From contig NZ_JAQSDR010000012.1 of assembly GCF_029946005.1 (NCBI RefSeq), forward strand, positions 248,001-312,000: a stretch of 64,000 bases of DNA, read 5' to 3'. Position numbers and translations under genes: made by a program. A model generated the notes under the pieces. That model made no database searches and was not told where the DNA came from. It was given only the letters and a program-made list of their open reading frames with translations. Below are positions 20,679 to 29,551 of this stretch, in pieces (the stretch's first letter is position 1; every line of letters starts with the position of its first letter). Source of the DNA: Aquabacterium sp. GTDB taxonomy: Bacteria; Pseudomonadota; Gammaproteobacteria; Burkholderiales; Burkholderiaceae_C.

Positions 20679-21362
20679 CTACAAGGACTGCGTCGCGGCC
20701 GGTGACTCGATGGGCGTGTTGTCAAACACCACCTCAACGCGGATCAATGACTTGACCTGTTGACCCTGCACTTCGCCGGGCTGAAAGTGCGCTTGCAGGA
20801 ATGAGTCCCGCGCGGCATCTTCCAGGGGCTTGGGCAAGGATGGACCGTCAATGCGCACGCGGCGCACGACACCGTTCTCATCGATGAACAAGGCCAGGAT
20901 GGTGGTGTAGCGTCCGGGCTCCGTGATCTGTTCGGGAAAGGGCACGATCACTGGCGTGCTGGACTTGGGCGGCATGCTCAGCAAGGGACGGGGAAAGTAG
21001 TTGTCGCCGGGGTCGGCGAGGGGGGCTGGCGACGCCACTTCAGCGTTGGCCACAGTTTGGTCTTCAGAGATCGGGGCTGTCGGCGCCACGGTGTCTGCGG
21101 GCGGCGGGGGCACATCCGTGATGGCTTGGGGGGCAGGGATGGGGGCCTCCATGCTGGGGATGGTTGGGGGCACCTCAGGTGGTGTTGCAGCGCGTGGGTT
21201 CAGGCGAGCCTGCATGACGACGCTGGCAACCGCGGTCTTGGGCGCCTGGTGGGCTGTTGGTTGAACAGGTGACGAGGACACCATCAAGGTCAGCGCCGCA
21301 GCGTGAATCACCACCACATGGGCGGCGATGACACACACTGATTGGCGCTTCTTGTTCATCAT
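20679..21362 (-). CDS. TonB-like periplasmic protein at the end of the minor pilin operon
   Basis: The protein has 227 residues. A single N-terminal membrane anchor (about residues 8-30) is followed by a Pro/Ala-rich linker (about 50-125) and a TonB C-terminal-like domain (about 145-220: ILALFIDENGVVRRVRIDGP, then ARDSFLQAHFQPGEV). No ExbB/ExbD genes are nearby. It begins 16 bases beyond the pilY1 stop, in a tandem repeat, with no Shine-Dalgarno sequence, so translation may depend on coupling to pilY1. A role in pilus assembly is an inference from position only. Confidence 0.7.
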   Translation of the reverse strand: MMNKKRQSVCVIAAHVVVIHAAALTLMVSSSPVQPTAHQAPKTAVASVVMQARLNPRAATPPEVPPTIPSMEAPIPAPQAITDVPPPPADTVAPTAPISEDQTVANAEVASPAPLADPGDNYFPRPLLSMPPKSSTPVIVPFPEQITEPGRYTTILALFIDENGVVRRVRIDGPSLPKPLEDAARDSFLQAHFQPGEVQGQQVKSLIRVEVVFDNTPIESPAATQSL

Positions 21363-21392
21363 CAGTTCATCAGTTCATCAGTTCATCAGTTC
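21361..21392. repeat. Four tandem copies of an 8-bp unit across the pilY1 stop codon
   Basis: ATCAGTTC is repeated four times exactly (21361-21368, 21369-21376, 21377-21384, 21385-21392). Read on the minus strand the unit is GAACTGAT. It supplies the last codons and the stop of pilY1 and the leader of the TonB-like gene. Eight bases is not a multiple of three, so copy-number change would shift the frame of the pilY1 end and alter the distance to the next gene. Confidence 0.95.
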
Positions 21393-24300
21393 ACGCCACG
21401 AGGTGCGGTTGGCGCCTGCCGCGGCATTGGTGCTGGTGGTGGGAGGGCTGCTGGTGGTGATCTTGGCGTTGCTGCCCGGGATGATCAGCAAGGACTTGCC
21501 GTTGGTCAGCTCGATCCAGGTCAGGCCCACGCCGAGGAACTTGTCGAGGCTGGTGCCGACCACATCGCCGGTGGCGCTGGACGGTGCCGAGCCGGTGCTG
21601 ATGTCAAAGGTGTAGTTCCAGCCCGAGCCGCCCGAGGGGCTGCACACGCTGCTGCCCGGAATGGCGGAGATGGCGGCCAGGGTGGTGTACTGCAACTGCA
21701 TGTCCACCGACACCCGCTCGCCCGACGTAGGCATGTCCACGCGCCATCCCTTCTGGGTGGCCCAGTTGACGGCGTTCTTGCTGGAGGTACGCGTTTTCGT
21801 CGTGGCGTTGGTCAGGGTTTGGGTCACCATGTCCGTGCGCTGGCGAACGTCGCCCAGGCCCGTGGCAGCCAGGCTGTCCTTGATTGCATAGAAGGACTGG
21901 GTAGTTGTGTCGACGATGTCGCCCAGGCCCAGGTAGCGGCCCGTGGCCACCAGGATGACCGGGTAGTCCACCGAGTTGTAGGTCACGACGGCGGTTTCAG
22001 GCCGGGTGGTGATGGGCTGAGGCGTGGTGGCGTTGATCTGAAACTTGGCCAACAGCATGGCCTTGCCGTGGGGTGCGACGAGGTTGTCAATGTCGAAGCG
22101 CCAGAGGTTACCGAGCATGTCGCCCCCATAGAAACGGGTGGAGGTGTTGTCGGTGTTGTCTTCGATCCAGGCGTTTAGTTTGCCCAGGCCGCTCGGGTTT
22201 GTGCTCGTGCCAGCAGGCGTGGTGCCCGAGGTCATCGTGGGGATGCCGCTGGGGATGTCGGTCACGGGTAAGCCTGTGTTGGCATTGAGGACGTACAGGC
22301 GGCCGTTGCCGTCACCCGTGGTGTTGTTGTAGCCGGAGGTCAGCACGACCACCCAGGTGCCATTGGCTCGCTTGGTGATGATGGGCGTGCCATAGGTCAG
22401 GCCCATGTTGGCATCGGTGAACTCCCACAGGATCTTGGGGTCGAGCGGGTTGGTGACGTCCAAAGCGTAGTAGGACTTGCCGCCCGCGTTCAGGCCGCCC
22501 ACCAGAATGGTCTTCCAAGTGGAGCCGACGCGGATGTCGCCTACCGTGGGGGTGCCATCCACGAAGAAATGATGGCGGTCGGCGTAGTTGGTGTCGGCCA
22601 GCCGGTACAGCTCTGGCATCACGGCGGAAGGGATGAAGCTCCACAGCTCGGTGCCGGCTGAGACCGCGCCGGTGCCGGTGGTGGTGGTGGCGGCAAAGGC
22701 GTGCAGCATGCCGTCGTTGGCCGCCGAGAACACCACGGGTCGGCGGTTGGCGTGTGTGCTCACGAACTCGGAGTAACCGGTGTCCACGTAGTGGAAAGGC
22801 GGCTTGCTCATGTACACGGGGGATGCGTTGATCACATCACCCAGCATGGATTCGCGTGCGCGGTAGACGACGGCGGTCTTGGTCTCGCTGCCGTCGGTGT
22901 AGCTGTAGCTGCTCATGGCGCTATCACCGCGCAAGAAGTTGACCAGATTGGTCCCCAGGTTGGCCTGGGTCTTGGGCGTGGCCTCCAGGTTATTGCACTG
23001 GGTGGGGGTCAGCGTTTTGCCGCAGTAGTTGGTGAACAGGCCGCCCAATCCATCCGCGCTGAGATTGGTGTAGGTGAAATCACGGCGTGTGGGAGTGGCG
23101 GCGCCGGGTTGTGCGTAGTAAATGTTCCGATCAGCGGGGTTGAGCTTGGCAATCTCTTTCTTGGCGTTCCAGATTTCAACCGTGGTGTTGATCTCGCCCG
23201 TGTCGCCGTTCAATGAATAGGCCACCAGTTCGCCAGTCCAAGCCACAGTGGTGTACTTGGCGACAAAAACTTGGTTGTCCGTGCCCTTGACGGGTTTGAG
23301 GGAGCTGGTGGCGGCCGATGAAGAGGCACCATCGGTGCGCTCGACGTTGGACAAGGCGGCTCCGATGGCTTCGCTCACGGCGCTGGGGTCGGAGGCCGAC
23401 CAGTACTGGCCGCGGCCGTTGACGGCGGCATGCCACAGGTCGTCCACGTGGGTGACGCCGCTGGAGCTACTTTCAGAGACAGGCCATTTGAGCGTGCCGT
23501 CGGCCCGAGACAGTTCATAGTAGCTGCCGGTGCGCAGGCTGGGGTTGAGGTAGTCCTTGCGGTAGGGCAGGATGCCATTCATGCCCAGGCCGAGCGTGAA
23601 GGTGGTCATGTGCTGGGTTTCGGCACTGTCCAGGCCGATGGGGGTCACCTCGTTGTTGCAAACGTCCGTGCCCAGGGCACCCACGCAGTTGCCCAAGGTG
23701 CTGGTGCGCAGGTCGGTGGCGTAGAAATACTCGGCCACGTCGGCCAGGCTGTTGCTGGAGCCACCGGTGGTGCTTGGGGTCACGGTGGGCGTGCCGGCCA
23801 CGGTGGCATCGACGATGTTGGCCACGCTGGCGGCACCATTGCTCACGGAAGAAGCAGGTAAGCTGGGGACGTCGTAGGGTGAGCTTTTGCAGGTGCCGGT
23901 TGCCGATTTCAGCACGGGGCCGACAGTGGTGTCACTTTTGGGGAGGGTGGCCGTGCCTGTGGTGGTGGCAGCGCTCCACGTGGTCGTGCTGGTGGTGACT
24001 GCACCATCCACTCCGTTGATCCGCTTCTGGGTGGTGTCGTAGGTTCCGGTGAGGGTCTGGTTGTTGGTGATGGTCTCGACCAGAGTGCGGGTGGTCTGGG
24101 TGGCGGTGGTGGTGTACCGGCGCTTGCTGCCGCCGCAGCCCACGTAGTTGCTGGCCGGGGTGTTGCCGCTGATGGTGACCGTGGTCTTGTCGTAGGCCGA
24201 GTCTTGTGTTCGGGTGATGGTGTAGGGGCTGACGGTGGTCAGGACGCTGTCCATCCCATCCCAGTAGGGCTTGACCTCGGTGCCATCCTGGTTGCCGACC

Positions 24301-25532
24301 ATGGTGCCATTCAAGTCAAGCGGGCCGTAGCTTGTGGTTTCGTCGCCCGTATTCCAATAGCCGTCCGTGGACAGGATGCTGTAATTGCGTTGGCAGGCGT
24401 ACTCCATCGGGTCGGTCGTTTGACCGGGTGCCTTGTTGGCAAAATAGCGGCCTACTTTGGAAAGTGCTCCGCGCAAGGGGGTCGAGTTGCCCGTGTCGGC
24501 TCTGTAGAGGTTGGAGTAGAAGGAGGTCTTCTGGGTGCCCTCAAAGGCCGAGGTGGGCAGGAACTTGGTGCTTGGCGCAGCACTGGTGGAGCTGATGGTG
24601 GTGAAGCCCACGCGGTATTTGCCGTCGATGGGATTGAAGGCGCGGCCAGCGGCCGATCGCATCATCAGAACGCGCTTGCGGTAGTAGGCATACCAGTCGG
24701 CATAGCGTTGAGCATCTGTCGATGTGCTGGTGATGGTGATCAGTGTGAAGGCGGTTGAGGAGTTGGGCCTGGACAGGCATTCATTGGCGAATCCGCCATC
24801 GGAGACTTTGTCGAGGCCGGCGGTCGTGTACTTCCAGCCCATGGCAGGCCTGCTGCCGGTGTAGTCATAGTAGGTGCTGCCATTCAGGTCGGTGACGTTG
24901 GTTTGCACGCCCACCTTCCAGGTGGCAGTGGGGCTGCCGCCGCCAGCCATGCCGGTCACGGTGACCAGCAGGGTGGGGTTGTTCCAGCTCTTGACATTGC
25001 CCACCATCCACTGCGTGTCATTGGTGGTGTTGACGATGCCCACTCGGCTGCCCACGGTGAAACTGCCTGAGGAGGCGCTGCTCACGCTGAAGGTTCGGTC
25101 GCCCGTGCCGATGGACACGGGGGTGTTCAGGTTCTTGGAGTTGGTCACCGTGACCTGGAAGCCGTCGGTGGGGGCGTACTGGAAGGACGCCGCTGGGTAA
25201 GGCGTGCCATCCGGGTTGAGTGGTCGGTTGGCGCTGTAGTCGTAGTTGGGGTTGTAGGCGATGCCGTTGCACTGAACGGACTTGAAGCCGTAGGCGGTGC
25301 TGTCAGCCATGTCATCGGGCATGAAGTCCGAGGACATGCTGCCCGAATCATCCAGGATGAACATCACATTGGGTTTGGCGCTGATGTCCGAAGTGGTGGC
25401 CAGCGGTGTGTTCGAGATGTCGGTGGATGCTGCGCGCACGCCCGGGTTCAGCGTGGCCAGCCCGATCAGCATGGCCACCAGGGCCCGGTTCATCGAGAAA
25501 AACCCGGAGTGGGTGCGATGGTGGTTTTGCAT
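21378..25532 (-). CDS. pilY1: Type IV pilus tip/assembly protein PilY1
   Basis: This 1384-residue exported protein has a signal peptide at residues 1-34 (cleavage after VRA). A von Willebrand factor A-like region begins with FILDDSGSM at 59-66, whose D61-x-S63-x-S65 forms a metal site. The C-terminal half is a PilC/PilY1 beta-propeller, recognisable from ARESMLGDVINASPV, VFSAANDGMLHAF and VGGLNAGGKSYYALD. PilY1 primes pilus assembly with the minor pilins and can act as adhesin or mechanosensor. I chose the start at 25532 because the signal peptide begins there. It ends in the 8-bp tandem repeat. Confidence 0.93.
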   Translation of the reverse strand: MQNHHRTHSGFFSMNRALVAMLIGLATLNPGVRAASTDISNTPLATTSDISAKPNVMFILDDSGSMSSDFMPDDMADSTAYGFKSVQCNGIAYNPNYDYSANRPLNPDGTPYPAASFQYAPTDGFQVTVTNSKNLNTPVSIGTGDRTFSVSSASSGSFTVGSRVGIVNTTNDTQWMVGNVKSWNNPTLLVTVTGMAGGGSPTATWKVGVQTNVTDLNGSTYYDYTGSRPAMGWKYTTAGLDKVSDGGFANECLSRPNSSTAFTLITITSTSTDAQRYADWYAYYRKRVLMMRSAAGRAFNPIDGKYRVGFTTISSTSAAPSTKFLPTSAFEGTQKTSFYSNLYRADTGNSTPLRGALSKVGRYFANKAPGQTTDPMEYACQRNYSILSTDGYWNTGDETTSYGPLDLNGTMVGNQDGTEVKPYWDGMDSVLTTVSPYTITRTQDSAYDKTTVTISGNTPASNYVGCGGSKRRYTTTATQTTRTLVETITNNQTLTGTYDTTQKRINGVDGAVTTSTTTWSAATTTGTATLPKSDTTVGPVLKSATGTCKSSPYDVPSLPASSVSNGAASVANIVDATVAGTPTVTPSTTGGSSNSLADVAEYFYATDLRTSTLGNCVGALGTDVCNNEVTPIGLDSAETQHMTTFTLGLGMNGILPYRKDYLNPSLRTGSYYELSRADGTLKWPVSESSSSGVTHVDDLWHAAVNGRGQYWSASDPSAVSEAIGAALSNVERTDGASSSAATSSLKPVKGTDNQVFVAKYTTVAWTGELVAYSLNGDTGEINTTVEIWNAKKEIAKLNPADRNIYYAQPGAATPTRRDFTYTNLSADGLGGLFTNYCGKTLTPTQCNNLEATPKTQANLGTNLVNFLRGDSAMSSYSYTDGSETKTAVVYRARESMLGDVINASPVYMSKPPFHYVDTGYSEFVSTHANRRPVVFSAANDGMLHAFAATTTTGTGAVSAGTELWSFIPSAVMPELYRLADTNYADRHHFFVDGTPTVGDIRVGSTWKTILVGGLNAGGKSYYALDVTNPLDPKILWEFTDANMGLTYGTPIITKRANGTWVVVLTSGYNNTTGDGNGRLYVLNANTGLPVTDIPSGIPTMTSGTTPAGTSTNPSGLGKLNAWIEDNTDNTSTRFYGGDMLGNLWRFDIDNLVAPHGKAMLLAKFQINATTPQPITTRPETAVVTYNSVDYPVILVATGRYLGLGDIVDTTTQSFYAIKDSLAATGLGDVRQRTDMVTQTLTNATTKTRTSSKNAVNWATQKGWRVDMPTSGERVSVDMQLQYTTLAAISAIPGSSVCSPSGGSGWNYTFDISTGSAPSSATGDVVGTSLDKFLGVGLTWIELTNGKSLLIIPGSNAKITTSSPPTTSTNAAAGANRTSWRELMN

Positions 25533-25567
25533 GCTTGCTTCCTTCCGCGCCGTGAGGCAAGGGCACA

Positions 25568-26209
25568 TCAGATGTGCACAATCGTTTCGACGAAGCTGGT
25601 CGTGTTGCGTGGGCCGATCACACGGACCACGATTCGGTAGTAGACGCCCGACACATTGGTGAAGCGTTCGTAGTCGGAGTAATCCAGCTTGCCGCGTTTG
25701 GAGGCCTGGCTGCTGCTCGACACCAGAGGTCGTGCGCAGGAGGTGGTGGTGGCGTTGGGATCGCCGACGGCATCGCACAGACGAAAGATCACATAGCGGA
25801 CCTTGTTCTCGTTGATGGTGAGCTCAGCGGCGGGCAGGACGGTGCAGTCGGCCTCTGCAGTGCCGGGGGCATATTGGCAGCCGTTGCCGTCCCAGTCAAT
25901 GAGCTTGCGCACGCCCGTCGACTGCTGGCCGGTGACGTCCAGGTTTTCGTAGGCCGTGGCGTAGTAGCCATTGGCACTGATGTTGAGGCTGCCCGGGAGG
26001 GCATTGTTGAGGCGGTCTGTGATGGCCTTCTTGGTGGCGCGGTCGGCCGCGGCGGTGGCATCTTGCTTGAAGCCCAGGTTGCCCATCACCACGGAGCTGG
26101 TGTCCACCGATCGGACCAGGGCCACGGTGGCCAGTGACAAGGCGGCCAATGACAGCAGGGCGAACAGCAGCGAGACGCCGCGGTGCTTGAAGGATGGGTG
26201 GGTGGTCAT
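25568..26209 (-). CDS. pilX: Minor pilin-associated protein PilX
   Basis: This 213-residue protein begins MTTHPSFKHRGVSLLFALLS. It has a short basic leader and a hydrophobic helix of the PilX N-terminal type rather than a full GFTLIE pilin signal. The Met-Gly-Asn-Leu-Gly-Phe-Lys pattern (VVMGNLGFKQDA) that follows is characteristic of the family. The rest is a periplasmic domain. It lies between pilW (11 bases upstream) and pilY1 (35 bases downstream), the usual order. Confidence 0.88.
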   Translation of the reverse strand: MTTHPSFKHRGVSLLFALLSLAALSLATVALVRSVDTSSVVMGNLGFKQDATAAADRATKKAITDRLNNALPGSLNISANGYYATAYENLDVTGQQSTGVRKLIDWDGNGCQYAPGTAEADCTVLPAAELTINENKVRYVIFRLCDAVGDPNATTTSCARPLVSSSSQASKRGKLDYSDYERFTNVSGVYYRIVVRVIGPRNTTSFVETIVHI

Positions 26210-26220
26210 GGTGAGTCTCT

Positions 26221-27366
26221 TCACGAGTTCCAGAGCATGTTGCGCAAGGGGACCACGGTGTCGTAGACCTTGTAGCGGTACTTGTTCCAGTCGGTACCCA
26301 GGTGTGTCAGAGAGAGTGACAGGCACTGGTGGTCTGTGTGGCAGGTCGTGGCGCCGGTCACGGTCACGCCGGTGGTGCCCAGGTCCCATTCGAGGGTGTT
26401 GCTGGTCGCGTTACCGCCGCCTTCGTTGTCCTTCTCGAACTGGGCGCTGCGGGCTACCAGGATCACGCGAATCGACAAGACCTGTTGCCATCCCGCTGCC
26501 GTGGAGGGGGTGTCGTTGTCATACGTGTCGACCACTTTGTCGGCGTTGGTGTCCTTGCCATACATGGCCCGGAGCATGACCACTTGAGGCTGAGCGTCCT
26601 CGGCTGTGGTCCACATGCCACCGGCCCTTGAGAGGGTGCTGGTCTGCAGCGCCTGGGTGGCGGTGTCGACGGAGAAACGGCGCAAGGACAGGGCGCCCAC
26701 ATCAAGCAGATAGCTGCCAGCGGCGGGGTAGCCCGCAGCAGGCAGCAGGTTGGCCGATGCTGGCTGGTTCCAGTCGGCATCGCTGGCCTCGGCGTGGGGA
26801 ATGTTGATGGTGGTCAGCAGGTTGGTGGCACCTTGATTGACCTGGACTACGCTGCACCAGTCGGTGGCGCTGGGTGTGGGAGGCACCGCGATCAGCAGGT
26901 CATTCTCGACCACGCCCACGGCTGACTGAACCACAAAGTAGCTGCCGTCGGGGGCATGGTTTTCTGTGATTTTGATGGGCACCGAGAACGAGCTCTTGGT
27001 GCTTTTGAGCACCGTGATGACGTTGGAGCCATCGGTGCCGTTTTCAATGACCACTGGGGCCAGCGTGAAATTGGCGATGGGGTTGGCATCGACCTTGTAC
27101 TTGACCATGCAACCCAGCGCGGCCGGGTTGGCGCTGACGCCGTAGCCAGCCATCTGCACTTCGCGCTGGATGGCGTACAGGCCCAGGGCGCCGCTGATTT
27201 GCGCATCAGCGCCACTGGTGATCGTGCGCTTGCGGCCCTCCGACACGACCAGCACCTGCGCGATGGCCACGATGGTGAGCATGCCCAGGACCACGCCCAC
27301 CATCAGTTCGATGAGGGTGAAGCCTTGCTGGCGGAGATGAGGGAAGGTGGCTGCACGCATGGTCAT
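26221..27366 (-). CDS. pilW: Minor pilin PilW
   Basis: This 381-residue protein has a prepilin signal: a basic leader, then QQGFTLIELMVGVVLGMLTI, where the prepilin peptidase PilD would cut after Gly and methylate Phe. The long C-terminal globular domain is typical of PilW. It starts one base after the pilV stop. A second in-frame Met two codons later is an alternative start. Confidence 0.9.
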   Translation of the reverse strand: MTMRAATFPHLRQQGFTLIELMVGVVLGMLTIVAIAQVLVVSEGRKRTITSGADAQISGALGLYAIQREVQMAGYGVSANPAALGCMVKYKVDANPIANFTLAPVVIENGTDGSNVITVLKSTKSSFSVPIKITENHAPDGSYFVVQSAVGVVENDLLIAVPPTPSATDWCSVVQVNQGATNLLTTINIPHAEASDADWNQPASANLLPAAGYPAAGSYLLDVGALSLRRFSVDTATQALQTSTLSRAGGMWTTAEDAQPQVVMLRAMYGKDTNADKVVDTYDNDTPSTAAGWQQVLSIRVILVARSAQFEKDNEGGGNATSNTLEWDLGTTGVTVTGATTCHTDHQCLSLSLTHLGTDWNKYRYKVYDTVVPLRNMLWNS

Positions 27367-27367
27367 G

Positions 27368-27784
27368 TCAACTGATGGAGGTTTCAGACTGGTACTTGTG
27401 CGAACCGCCATCGGGCAGCGACCAGGTGATCAGGATCGTGATGTCGCCTGAAGCCACGCTCACGGTGGCTGTGCCATTCGGCAAGGCCTGGGTGACCTTG
27501 GCCATCCAGGCTTTGCAACGCGCATAGCCATTGCAGTTGGCGGTGGTGTAGCTGTCCAGGTTGGCCTTGTCGGACCACATCAGTCCGGTCAATTCAGTGG
27601 CCAGGTAGGACGCGTCGGTGCGCACTTTCGCGGCACCTTGCGTCTGGTTCATGTTGGCTTGCAGGCCCACCAAGGCCAGCACGCCCACACTGAACAGCAA
27701 GACGCTCACAAGGACCTCGATCAGCATGAAGCCTCGAACAGCGCGAGCACGTGCGCGGATCTTTGGGGATGTGGATGGGCGCAT
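27368..27784 (-). CDS. pilV: Minor pilin PilV
   Basis: This 138-residue protein has a prepilin signal, VRGFMLIEVLVSVLLFSVGV, followed by the short PilV motif LALVGLQANMNQTQGAAKVRTDA. Together with FimT, PilW and PilX it should form the priming complex at the pilus tip. It starts 3 bases after the fimT stop, in the same operon. Confidence 0.9.
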   Translation of the reverse strand: MRPSTSPKIRARARAVRGFMLIEVLVSVLLFSVGVLALVGLQANMNQTQGAAKVRTDASYLATELTGLMWSDKANLDSYTTANCNGYARCKAWMAKVTQALPNGTATVSVASGDITILITWSLPDGGSHKYQSETSIS

Positions 27785-27787
27785 GGT

Positions 27788-28423
27788 TCAGCTCGCAGGG
27801 CAGAAGCGGGGGTCGGTGGTACTGATCACGGCCTCATCGCAGACGAGGGTGCGGCCACCGCTTGAGATCACGATCTTGTACTTGCGATGGTCATCGCCGG
27901 TGGTGCCGTCATTGACCTGGATCTGGCCAATGGGTCCGGCATTGGCCACCTGGCCAAACGCATTGAAGGTGATGCTGGTGGCAACAGCGATGCCATCACG
28001 CTGCTTGGCCGAGACGGTCACGCCACTGCCGCCATCGCCAATCGGTCTGGCCGCCACGGTTTGTGGCGCGGTGGTGGTGGACGGGGCCACCGAGCATTTG
28101 CTGGTGGGGTCGGTCAGGCTGACCACCCACGAGCCGCCGGTGGCACTGGTGGTGCAGTCATCGCTCAGCACTTTGGGATCGGCCGTGGTCACCATCCAGA
28201 AAGTGACGTTCTGATTGCGCCGCACGGCTTCGGCCCGTGCCTTTTGCAGGCCTTCTTGAATGGACTCGGCCGTGTTGCGGATGCGCGCATTGACCATCCA
28301 GGCGCCCATGCTGGGCATGGCCGACGCCATCAGGATGCCGAGCACCGCCAAAGTGACGGCCACCTCGACCATGGAGAAGCCGCGCTGGCCTTGCTTGCTT
28401 TGTTTGACCTGGCAGTAACCCAT
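27788..28423 (-). CDS. fimT: Minor pilin FimT/GspH family
   Basis: The protein has 211 residues. Its prepilin signal is RGFSMVEVAVTLAVLGIL, followed by the GspH/FimT pattern ARIRNTAESIQEGLQKARAEAVRRN. I chose the ATG at 28423 because AAGGGG lies 6 bases upstream and the leader then has normal length. It is the first gene of the fimT-pilV-pilW-pilX-pilY1 operon. The 136 bases upstream, before the desaturase stop, must hold the operon promoter, but I see no convincing consensus there. Confidence 0.88.
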   Translation of the reverse strand: MGYCQVKQSKQGQRGFSMVEVAVTLAVLGILMASAMPSMGAWMVNARIRNTAESIQEGLQKARAEAVRRNQNVTFWMVTTADPKVLSDDCTTSATGGSWVVSLTDPTSKCSVAPSTTTAPQTVAARPIGDGGSGVTVSAKQRDGIAVATSITFNAFGQVANAGPIGQIQVNDGTTGDDHRKYKIVISSGGRTLVCDEAVISTTDPRFCPAS

Positions 28424-28559
28424 TGAAAACCCCTTGAACACACGAATGGGACCATTCACGTGACTGATTCTAGGAAGGGGCTTTCTGGGACGTGCGGGAA
28501 TAATTGGCAGTAAAAAGACCCAATTCGACGGACGGTCGGTGGGCCCGACAGACGGTTTC

Positions 28560-29531
28560 TCAGCGAGGGCTGGACACCATTTTGAGCACGTCCACGTAGG
28601 ACGGTGAGGGCGGAACAACGCCCCTTTCACGCAACACCTGGTGCAATGCCGGCAAGCGGAAGTGGGGCACCGAGGCCATGAAATGGTGCTCGATGTGGAA
28701 GTTGACGCGGATGGGCGCCACCGTCATGCGGGCCAGGAAACCGGCGCGCGTGCTGCGTGTGTTGCGCAGCATGTTGCCGCTGCGCTCGGTGCAGGCGTGC
28801 TCCGCCATGGAGCGCAGGCGCATGAAGGCGCCGAAGGTGGTGAGGTAGGCCACCCACCAGGCGGAATAGACCCACAGGTGTCCAGCCCAGGCCAGCGCCG
28901 TGGCCAGCAGCGCGTGCAGCACGATGAAGCCGCTCATGCGCCTCCAGCCTTCAGCCGCGTAGTCATGCCAGCGTCGGCCGTTGCGCGGCAGTTTGACAAT
29001 GTCGGCGGCCACCGTCCACTTGAGCACGCCGATGTCCATCAGCACCTGGCCCACGATGCGGCGCAGGCCGCTGAGCCCGCTGAGATCGCGCAGGAACTTG
29101 CGGCGCACCGACGATCTCGATGCCGGGAAAGGCTGGATCAGGCTCAGGTCGGGATCGCCGTCTTGGTTGGTGTGGGCGTGGTGCTTGAGGTGATGCTCGC
29201 GGTAGCGCGCCACATCGACCCAGATCCAGCGGCCTGCCAGCCAGTCAGCGGCATGGTTGTTCAGCCAGCGGGTTTTGAACAAGGTGCCATGCGCACCTTC
29301 GTGCAGCAGGATGGCCAACGCCAGTTGGCGCCCACCCAGCACGATCACTGCCAGCAAGTAGGTCAGGGGGTGCGGCCACCAGATCAAGGCAGCGAAGCAC
29401 AAGGCAATCACGCTCCAGGTGAAGGCCAGGGCCGACCAGCCCGCCAGGTCGGAGCGGGCAGTGAACTGTGCGATCTCTTCGCGGCTGAGGACATCAGAGG
29501 GGCGCAGACGTGGTGACTTGGCGTGGCTCAT
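28560..29531 (-). CDS. Membrane fatty acid desaturase
   Basis: This 323-residue di-iron membrane enzyme carries the three histidine boxes: H77-x3-H81 in LLHEGAHG, HHLKHHAHTN at 113-122, and HIEHH at 279-283. Four hydrophobic segments surround them. It should insert a double bond, or carry out a related oxidation, on an acyl chain or lipid; the position cannot be told. It lies 20 bases downstream of the PaaX-like regulator on the same strand, so the regulator probably controls both. Confidence 0.85.
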   Translation of the reverse strand: MSHAKSPRLRPSDVLSREEIAQFTARSDLAGWSALAFTWSVIALCFAALIWWPHPLTYLLAVIVLGGRQLALAILLHEGAHGTLFKTRWLNNHAADWLAGRWIWVDVARYREHHLKHHAHTNQDGDPDLSLIQPFPASRSSVRRKFLRDLSGLSGLRRIVGQVLMDIGVLKWTVAADIVKLPRNGRRWHDYAAEGWRRMSGFIVLHALLATALAWAGHLWVYSAWWVAYLTTFGAFMRLRSMAEHACTERSGNMLRNTRSTRAGFLARMTVAPIRVNFHIEHHFMASVPHFRLPALHQVLRERGVVPPSPSYVDVLKMVSSPR

Positions 29532-29551
29532 GGTGGTGGGATTTGGCTTGA

